Part shown: one piece after another, positions 56,038 through 64,000 of the stretch
Layout: every line of letters starts with the position of its first letter
Numbering within the stretch: the stretch's first letter is position 1
DNA from: Holothuria scabra
Lineage: Eukaryota > Echinodermata > Holothuroidea > Aspidochirotida > Holothuriidae
Assembly: GCA_037179385.1 (NCBI GenBank)
Contig: CM074188.1
Coordinates: 21,283,318-21,347,317, forward strand
DNA: 64,000 nucleotides
Direction: 5' to 3'
Position numbers and translations under genes: made by a program
The notes under the pieces: generated by a model
Seen by the model: only the letters and a program-made list of their open reading frames with translations
Told to the model about the DNA's origin: nothing
The model's database searches: none

Positions 56038-56955
56038 CTACGTTTTCCGATTTTTCCTTAAGTGTAAACACCACTGTGTCAGGGACGTATTGCGGCGCGC
56101 CGAAACTTCTGTCCCTTTAAAATAAGCCTGTGGAGTGTGTTTACTGCAAAGCTGATGCCACTGTCTCTGCGTATGTGCACGTACACCTTTAGCCGAGCGG
56201 TGCAGATATTTTAGATTAACCCTTTACCGTTGTGCTCCGATCGGGGCATATTTGCGCGGATCGGGAGTGGGCGGAAAAGCAGACGTAGCCCGCCCCGCAT
56301 CGGCTTCCGTAGGCCGTTGACCCCGTGACCTTAAACTACTGTCTCTCTCGCTGTTGTGGCCGAATTTTCGGGTAGCTACTCGCAGTTTCGAGCTCCGCGT
56401 GAAACAGCAAAGATGTGTGACAGCCGAGCTCTCCGCATGGGTCCAAAAGGACCCAAACAACGGTAAAGGGTTATACAAATACATGTAGATATGGAGCTTT
56501 TACTGCAGTAAGCTTCGGGTTCTGGGTTTCCTGTAACGAAATTTAAAGAGTTGGAGGATTACTGAAGAATCTACACTTCCTTCATACATTGATGACATAT
56601 CTAAGGATGATTGCACAATTACTCAATCGTTGTTACTACATAATGCTATCTTAGGCCTACGAACTGACACTCTCCGATGACACTTCAAAAGTTCCCCAAA
56701 GTTGTTGTCCTTTTTAGACTAAATATTTCAAAATCAAGAGCTTTCGTTTCAGAAAATTTGGAATTTTATGAAAGACAGTTTACAAAAATAGCAATATAGC
56801 TGCCGGCGTCTCTTGATGATGTGGTATCACACACGGTACATATCCGATTTTGTCATTTCCCAAGGTCGGGAAAGGTTATGAAACTGATTAAGGAGAGAGA
56901 AATAATGCATTCTTTACTGCATTATGCGGCGCGCAAAGCGCCTCGGATACTTTGC
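56038..56955 (+). repeat. Diverged copy Y of element X, interrupted by a piggyBac-like MITE
   Basis: AGTGTAAACACCACTGTGTC, GATATGGAGCTTTTACTGCA, GAAGAATCTACACTTCC, TTTTTAGACTAAATATTTCA and GCGGCGCGCAAAGCG follow the order of element X. No terminal repeats are recognisable. The copy is split by 56220-56470. Confidence 0.55.
56220..56470. mobile_element. 251-bp piggyBac-like MITE
   Basis: Starts CCCTTTACCGTTGT and ends ACAACGGTAAAGGG, exact 14-base inverse ends. It is preceded by TTAA (56216-56219) and followed by TTAT, a one-base-decayed TTAA. CCCTTT termini with a TTAA target are the hallmark of piggyBac elements. The interior is GC-rich with short palindromes (CCGATCGGGG; GGGTCCAAAAGGACCC) and no transposase. 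Confidence 0.8.
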
Positions 56956-57238
56956 ATCTTTGGAAATTTTAAAAAACCAAAACGAAAAAAAATGGTTAAA
57001 ACCTAAAAGAATTTGGTTAAATTCACCAGTGTAATGGTAAATGTGGTCATGTTTCCCTGGTAAAAAAAATAACCAGGATTGTGTAGGTGCTAAATCAACA
57101 CGGACCTGGTGAAATTTCACCAGACTTTTTCAGAGTGTAATACTGGAATGCATGGCTGGAAGGTTGAAAAATTATAAACCGGAAAGCCTCGTTGAACAAC
57201 AAAAGGAATTGAAGAGTAATATGTGACAAGAAAAACAC

Positions 57239-57634
57239 AAGGGAAAGGTGGAATAGAGCCGATTTCATGCTGACGTAGCCGTCAGACATGAAACTTGTCA
57301 GGAAAGATTGTCCAGCTCAGCCAAATTTTAAGTTTTTTTTTTTTTCGCGGGACCTTAACAGTTACGAAAAACTAACCTCAAACAAGAACAAGCCTCACAA
57401 AAATACTTTAGATTCGTTCTTAAACTTCAACCACAATTGTTTACTGGTCTTCAATGGGAACCTGGTTATTTTTTACTAGAATTTACACCAGGGATGGGTT
57501 ATCTGTCACCTTTGTCGGGGTCTCGGGTTACTAGGATTAAGACGGAGGAGCTCGCTTCATTTTATATTCGCAGACGTCTTTTTGTTTTCAAAGACTACTT
57601 ACGCACCTCTTCTATGGGTAGCCTATAGGTGGAC
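57239..57634 (+). repeat. 396-bp tandem duplication, unit 1
   Basis: Runs from AAGGGAAAGGTGGAATAG to GGGTAGCCTATAGGTGGAC. It is followed directly by unit 2 with a few percent difference. Function unknown; open frames in both units encode no recognised domain. Confidence 0.8.
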
Positions 57635-58466
57635 AAGGAAAAGTTGGAACAGAGCCGATTTCATGCTGATGTAGCAATCAAACATGAAACCTGTCAGGGA
57701 AGATTGTCCCGCTCAGGCAAATTTAAGTCTTTTTTTTGTTCGCGGGACCTTAACAGTTACGACAAAATAACGTCAAACAAGAACCAGCCTCACAAAAATA
57801 CTTTAGATTCGTTCTTAAACTTCAACCACAATTGTTTACTGGTCTTTAATGGGAACCTGGTTATTTTCGACAACCTGGTCATTGTTTACTAGAATTTACA
57901 CCAGGGATGGGTTATCTGTCACCTTTGTCGGGGTCTCGGGTTCCACTCCCCCTTCCTCGTCCAAATGTTAATATTATAGACACATAGTTTCTAGATTAAA
58001 AGTGCAATTTAATGCTGCCAATAAATTGGGCGTCTCTAAGGCCAGATTCTGATCTCGGCTCAGCTTGAGTTACGGTGCCCTCCGAAGAAGCCCACAGATC
58101 GTCGTGTTTTTATTCTCCCCCTATCTAAAGGAGCTCTGTCCGAATACGCCAGGGTGTGCTTTTATTGAAATGTAAATTAGGGTGATAGGGCGACTGCATT
58201 CTCTTATTTATACTTAGCATCACAGTATGGATTAAGCAGAGTATGTACGCTAATCCTGATAAAATGCAGCTGCTTCCCAATCTTTGTATTGTCATTCAAA
58301 GTGAGTTGGGATGTTTTGCACTGGGAACTGGGACGCTTGTAAAAGCCAATGCATGCATGGCGTTACTAGGATTAGACGGAGGAGCTCGCTTCATTTCATA
58401 TTCACAGACATCTTTTTGTTTTCAAAGACTACTTGCGCACCCCTCATGGGTAGCCTATACGTGGAC
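57635..58466 (+). repeat. 396-bp tandem duplication, unit 2, split by a 420-bp insertion
   Basis: 57635-57942 and 58363-58466 together correspond to unit 1. Between them lies about 420 bases (57943-58362) absent from unit 1. Unit 2 also has 17 extra bases near 57868. A shared GTT at both insertion borders is the only candidate target duplication. Confidence 0.75.
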
Positions 58467-60440
58467 ATTATCACAGCGATTGGTAAACTAATTTTCCCCC
58501 TTTTTTTTTTTGAGAACTTGAAATTTTCCGAAAAGCTTTGAACTAGTTTTTCCTTCCAAGCTTTGATAATGTTTCATGGGAAAGGTAGATCATTGATTTA
58601 TTGCTGCGTACAGCTCCGAGGGATTTCTTCTTTACATGGAGGAACTTGCATTTATGCGGTACATCTTCGGAACTTACAAGTTTATTAATGACTCTGTAGT
58701 ACTTTAAATAGCTTCTGGAATTTTTAACTTTCCAGCCAAACAAGGGATGTTTCCTCGCGATATTTATGCGTCTTTACAAGCTGAGGAAAATATGTTGCAC
58801 CACCGTAAATACCTCACATAGGAATACAGTAATGAAACAGAATTTTGTCTTAAACCATCAGCTTGGCAGGCTACATCCACGAGACAATTAAGAATAAGCA
58901 CCGGAGGAATATGATTTGTTACCTTGTATAATCTTGAGACCAAGTATGGCTGTCGCTCTGTAAAAGTTTCAACTATATCATCCATTCATTTCTCAACCTT
59001 TTATACATGTTATGTAAGTACACATTTTGCCAGTACTAATTCCATGAAAAGATCTGGTATAGAGGAAGGCTGGGGTAAGTACGTCAGGGCCCCGAACGGT
59101 TAGGAGGGAGGGAGAGAGGAGGATGCACGTCCCTTAAAGTTAATGCACTTTCATACATGCCCCAAGATCCATCGGTTCCTGTTCCCCTCTATTTGTCGGT
59201 CCTCTCTTAAAATATAGGACAAAAGTTTTCCATTTTCAAAATGGAATTTCCACCTTTGTCTAAACAACGTATTTTCCACAACTTGACTGCCCAATTTCTG
59301 AAACAATTACAACCGAGTATAACCAAATGGGATATCGTTAAGGAAACAGACTCGTTGTTAAGGTTACACTTGCTACAAATTGCCAGGATTCAAATTGACA
59401 AATATATTCCATATATTTTTTCTTCGGATATTCACGGCTCCATTAAAAAAAAACATACATATTTCATAGACATAATGAAAATATGTAGAATAAAAATTCC
59501 ATTTTGAAATTGGAACTTGTTTCAAATGTATATTCTATATCCACAGCAACAGACTCTTGAACTTTTATTAGATTCAGCCACGATCCAGTTCTGTTTTCTT
59601 GCTTAATTTTTTTTTTGGGGGGGGGGAGGGGGATAACCATATGTGGGCTTTTGAAGGTTTTTTAAGCTAAGACCTATACCGACTATAAGAAGTGACCTAA
59701 TTGTTCAGTTTACAGTTGTGGTTAATTTGAGAGGGAATTAGGCCAAACTTACAAATTTTGGAGATTTCCAGGGCACTGATTCTAAATTTGAACCTGAAAC
59801 TGAAAAAGTATATATGTCTATTACGACGCTGAGTACAAGAAGTTGGTGAATAATGGGGTAAGTACTCCATGAAAGCTACCAGGAGAAGGAGTTAATGTCT
59901 GTTTTCAATTTGTAATGCACCTTTATAACATTTCCCTACCAAGATAGACCCCTTCCCCTAATATTGGTCTAATTAATCCTCACCATCTGCACAAGTCTGA
60001 CGGTAGCGATTCCTTTCTACGGACTTTGTAGCAATGCGTAAGGCTCTATCGGTTTTTTCTGTAATTCAACCTTCAGTTATAAAGTTGAAAGAAAAAAATC
60101 ATAACGGAAGAAAATTAGCGCCCCACCCAGTCAGTTTTTATGGATTTGCTAATGTCCGACGTTTCACTTGCACTTATTACTATATGCAATATATTTATAG
60201 TTTCATATTTCCATATTTTTCATGCTAGGCATGAACATAATATGCCTAGATCTACGTAATGTTACACCTTAGACGGGATCACAGCCAGCTTGTCGGTTAT
60301 GGGATACCCGTTTTGGAGACCTGGGGTAACAAGGTTGCTAGGTGACTTCCCCCGCATAAATCCTTATGTCTTCGATCCCGGCTGAGGTGTGCATTGCAGC
60401 AAGCACAGTGCAGTAGTGTAGGCCTTTTTCAGTAAAGTTA
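58467..60440. other. No gene recognised
   Basis: A G-run lies near 59619-59632. Frames such as 59241-59507 and 60034-60228 have no recognisable domain. A TCTTCGATCCCGGC word near 60369 is reminiscent of a tRNA B box, but no tRNA fold could be built around it. Confidence 0.3.
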
Positions 60441-60454
60441 AATTTTGTGTAGGG

Positions 60455-60790
60455 CAGAACCAAAATTAGTAATAATTACTATCTCGGTTGTGCCCTACAG
60501 TCACACTTCAGTAAAGTAAGGTAATTTCACTGACGTAACGAAGCTTATCGCCGAGGAGAGGACGCTCTTGTAACTGCCGACGAAACCTCTTTGCTGTAAT
60601 GTAGTAATTTAAGCCAGTAACCGTCAGTATTTATTTTCGTAAATGAAAAGTCAGTAAAATATATATATACAGTAATGGCAGATCACAGTAACGTAATGAA
60701 ACCCTCTTGCCTGTGGAGGGATCTCTTGTAAGTGACTTCTCGTGAAACTTCTTCCCACGCTGTAATTTACCTGTCAGTAATTACAGCTTC
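60455..60790 (+). repeat. Diverged near-tandem duplication with CAGTAA words
   Basis: CACTGACGTAACGAAGCTTA...CTCTTGTAACTG...GAAACCTCTTTGCTGTAAT and CACAGTAACGTAATGAAACC...CTCTTGTAAGTG...GAAACTTCTTCCCACGCTGTAA lie about 160 bases apart and are colinear. TCAGTAA recurs throughout. Confidence 0.5.
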
Positions 60791-61457
60791 ATGTTGGTAC
60801 TCCTGTTCCCCGCGGAGCGGACTAGGTTTATTCAGTGCCCTTTTAAGGTTTCACCAACCATGACTAAATAAGGCATATGCCCCATAGTCAGCTACGCGGG
60901 CAAGTATTCCTGTTGTGGCCATTACAAGTTGCCTGCCGTGAAGGAAATTGCTGTGACGTAACCAGACCCCAGTTGGGGAAGGGCAGTCTGTGATGTGAGT
61001 AAATCCTGGTGGAGGTGATCTTTTTTCAGCCTCTGAACTGTGCAACAGAATTGAAAATATAAACCATTTGCCTGGAAACATTTAATGAAAATCAGTGACT
61101 GCTATGACAGAGAGGTATCCCAAATGTAAGGTCAGATATTAGTAACACAACTTCAGTCTATTTAAAAACCCTCATGTCAGCTCTTTCATGGCAATCTGAG
61201 ATTGCGGCATCAATCAAAATTTGAGTATGTGGCCTGCCTTAATTGCAGACATCCGGAGGACGGGGATTGAAACCAGGGTGTAATGGAAAGGAAATAATAA
61301 CATCTTTCTGTGGCAGTGTTTTCACATTTTGGCAAACCCTCACCACTAGGTTTCTAGCCCTGTCGGCTCCGTGTCTATGATAACTAGTGAAGAAATTTCC
61401 CGCGGTATTAACCCAAATACCGAGGGCTGCAGTCCTCTAATCCTTGGTTCCAAACCC

Positions 61458-62078
61458 CTTCAGGCCTTTCTCGTCCAGAGGGGTGAGTCCCAATAGCCCT
61501 GATTCCTAGCCCATATAGTCCCTAGCCCCAACGGCCCAGAAACGTTCTCCTTTCAAGCCCTCGCCCAGCCCTCCTTGAGGGTCCCTAGCCCTCATGAGCT
61601 GCTGTCCCTGGCTTCTTGCCCCCTTCAGGCCTGTTTCGTTCACAGGAGTGAACTTCAACAGCCCTGATTCCGAGACCTCATAGCTTCTAGTCCCTACGGC
61701 CAAAACCTGTCCTTTGTTCCCCTGTCCAACTCCATTCCGAAGTTCCTTGACTTTTACAGATGAAGTCCCAAGTCCCACTAGTTCCTTACCCCCTCAGTCA
61801 GGCCCGTCTCGTTCAGAGGGTTGGATCTCAATATCCCAGATTGTTAGCCCCTTTAGTCCCCAAAGCGCGAAATCCTTTCACCTTCCAAGCCCCCGCCTAG
61901 CTCCTCCCCGAGGTTCCCTGCGCCAGGAGCTGAAGCCCCTAGCTCCTTACCTTTTCGGGCCCTATCTGCCAGAGTGTTGAATTCCAATATCCCCGATTCC
62001 GAACCCTTACAGCTCTTAGCCTCTCCACCCCCACACCCTTCTCCTTCCAATCGTCGGGAGCGACAGTCCCTTGTCCCA
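61458..62078 (+). repeat. CT-rich tandem repeat, about 4 units of ~158-170 bp
   Basis: Units begin near 61458 (CTTCAGGCCTTTCTCG), 61623 (CTTCAGGCCTGTTTCG), 61793 (CTCAGTCAGGCCCGTCTCG) and 61951 (CTTTTCGGGCCCTATCTG). Each continues with an (A/G)GAGTGAA-type word, CAATA(G/T)CCC(T/C)GATT, TAGCCCC-type and CCTTCCAAGCCC-type words. A partial unit precedes 61458. Units are strongly diverged, so the array is old; antisense frames through it are repeat artefacts. Confidence 0.7.
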
Positions 62079-63120
62079 ATGTTCGAATTTTTCTGTCTTC
62101 ATTTCTTGCGCTAAAGTGGCTGTTACAAAACTGCTCGTCGGAGATAACTTCTTAACTTGTCATATACAAATGAGGAATAACAAAAACGCTCTTTCGTCTC
62201 AATAAAAGTTACCGAACTCACACGAATCCTGCGGATATACGCTTACGCTCTGGAAAGTTGAAGGCGACTATGCGATCCAGCTACGGTGCTTCGTCGACTT
62301 GCTTGATCTGAATTAAAGCTTCCATTAGAGGGCGTCAGTAGTCCCGAGCTCTCTTCCACAAAACGGATCACGCACGTATCTGAGTTAGAGATCTACGAGG
62401 GAGCTGCAAAAGAACCAGTCATGATGGTATGATTTTAAGGTGAGATAATTCTCCTTTCAATAAAACACTTTTATGTGAATGTTTTAGGCTCTTAGTATGG
62501 CCTGCAGATGGAGACCAGACTCTGCACTGAGGATTAAAACGATGCATCTCGGATATAATGATATACCCGCGGTAGTTAACGTAGTTAGGGACAACCTTTT
62601 TTAATATATAGTGTAAAACGCAGGCTGTTGACGGCTTAGCCGGGCGATAGGGGCGGTCGCCCCCCTTTCAAAAATGAGGTGGAAAAGAGGGGACCAAAAA
62701 AGAGGAATAAAGAAGAGAGGGTGGTAAGTGGTAGCGCCCTAGTTTTTCTAAAGAGGAGGTTACACTCAGATCCCTCCTCTACGACCATGGGATGAAATAC
62801 TGTCTAAGCCCTTGACAGGATCTAACAATGTATTCGAAAGGCTAAAACACTGTATGGAAGAAGGAAGTATTCTTCATTTATATATAAAATCACATAAATT
62901 CTTTCGAATAGTAATAATTTTAGAGGTGTAGAAAACAAGGCTCTCCTGTGATAGACCCTTTTCCAAAATACAATTACAAAGAATTGTGGGATAGTGCACT
63001 GGTGTCTGTTGTAACAGGCCACTGCAAAATGACAATTACAAAAGTGAAGCGCACCAAAAATCTGTCCCATAAACCTTTGTCAGTTTGAAATAGCTATTTG
63101 GGAAATGATCTGTAGTCACA
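62079..63120. other. No gene recognised
   Basis: Mixed spacer with a C-run near 62648-62666; the minus frame 62822-63070 has no recognised domain. Confidence 0.3.
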
Positions 63121-64000
63121 TTAATATGAGGAACAGACTCTTTAAATTTAATAGTGTTTGGTTAAAGGTACAAAGGTTTCATAATAATATTTAAAACAAA
63201 GGAAGGTAGTTTGTAAAATTTTAGAATAAAATCCAAGTACCATTTGTCACATTTAGCATAACAGTAGAGTAAGATTAAAAATACTTTATTTAAAATTAAG
63301 ACACATTAGACTCTTTTACAGTAATATCCATCTGTAAGATTCTTCCCAAACAGTTTTAGAAAAACAAACGTTTAGAATAGGATTCAAGGTTAAAAAAAGT
63401 TAGAAAGGGGAAACCTTCACGAAATTAAGAAAATAATTAGAAAAAGATAAACTGGCTTTTTTAGGATCCGTTCATAGCTAGTTTAATTTAAAGGTATGGA
63501 AATTCTTAATTTGCAAAAGAATATTGCAAATTAAGTATCTTCATACCTGCATACCTTGTTGTTCAGTTGGAAATATATAAGAATCAGAATTTAGAATCAG
63601 TGCCCGGACACAGGAAGTGAATATAAATGAAGACGGCCCGTTTAGAACAATTAAATTCTTCCAAAATAGCTTTAGAAATGAACTTTTAGAATAAGGTCAA
63701 AGATAATATTACGTGTTAAATAAAGTGATTCTTACATTCTATTTAGAATAAGATATTCTTTCATGATATTTAGAATAAGATACGTGGGTTATTTAGTGTA
63801 ATATCAGGATTTTACTTAGTATTTAATTCTATTGAAAAGTAGTAAGATTCTCCACTAACATTTTCAATTGAATTCTGTAAATGTTGGGTACTAATTTAGA
63901 ATCATGGCCCTAGAAAAATTCTAAATTAAAGTCAACCCGATCAGAACATTTACAATAAGGTTCATTTGTAAGATCTTTCCAAAACAGTTCTAGAAAAAAC
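63120..64000 (+). repeat. AT-rich degenerate repeat with TTTAGAATAAGAT words
   Basis: The word TTTAGAATAA(G) recurs many times. A longer segment, (A)GATTCTTCC(C/A)AAACAGTTTT with AGAAAAAC after it, occurs near 63339, 63655 and 63972, about 315 bases apart. It runs off the right edge, so the full extent is unknown. Confidence 0.5.

Noticed and set aside
60263..60385. Possible tRNA or tRNA-derived SINE (TCTTCGATCCCGGC word)
   Set aside because: Only a partial B-box-like word is present; no acceptor stem, D arm or anticodon arm could be built.
61506..62050. Glycine/glutamate-rich antisense frames
   Set aside because: They follow the CT-rich tandem repeat and have no conserved features apart from its periodicity.
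1..64000. CRISPR arrays, operons, ribosome binding sites
   Set aside because: The sequence has spliced genes and animal-type repeats; none of the tandem repeats has the spacer-repeat structure of a CRISPR array.
1..64000. Autonomous transposase or reverse transcriptase genes
   Set aside because: No frame shows DDE-type or YxDD-type catalytic blocks that I can recognise; the mobile elements seen are all non-autonomous or fragments.

Overview
The window looks like animal nuclear DNA from a repeat-rich, AT-rich marine invertebrate. Coding sequence is split into short exons of about 100-210 bases with GT...AG boundaries. Introns and spacers are packed with short inverted-repeat transposons, SINE-like repeats, minisatellites and long homopolymer G/C runs. 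A secreted TIMP/tensilin-type gene together with this repeat style suggests an echinoderm, possibly a sea cucumber. That placement is inference, because no diagnostic marker gene is present.

Layout. 1-18.9 kb: no convincing gene; it holds several families of miniature inverted-repeat elements, a CAGT microsatellite with an attached SINE-like repeat, a 650-base hexanucleotide array and a 175-base hairpin element. 18.9-24.0 kb (+): a three-exon gene for a small secreted netrin/TIMP-like (NTR) protein, with a possible TATA box; intron 2 carries three transposon-like insertions plus a SINE-like fragment. 24-39.8 kb: mostly non-coding, with repeat elements, a degenerate U2 snRNA-like sequence at 35.94 kb, an 87-base tandem duplication, and weak candidates for upstream or relic exons of the next gene.

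39.8-47.7 kb (+): eight phase-compatible exons encode a complete tyrosine-kinase-like domain. The structural motifs of the fold are kept, but the catalytic Asp (HRD becomes HPA), the catalytic-loop Asn, the DFG glycine (DFW), the alpha-C Glu and part of the glycine loop are replaced. This is best read as a pseudokinase, probably the intracellular part of a receptor; its extracellular exons were not found. One intron carries a second, inverted copy of the transposon seen in the TIMP-like gene, itself interrupted by another insertion.

51.6-52.2 kb (+): the last exon of a class I SAM-dependent methyltransferase, with an in-frame stop and a frameshift, so a non-processed pseudogene. 52.3-64 kb: no gene recognised; a piggyBac-like MITE inside an older element, a 396-base tandem duplication, a CT-rich tandem repeat of about 165 bases and a degenerate AT-rich repeat at the right edge.

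The recognised genes show no sign of working together as a unit. They look like separate genes in repeat-rich DNA. The most interesting items are the conserved-but-dead kinase, the TIMP-like protein missing a canonical cysteine, and the shared transposon family sitting in introns of both genes.
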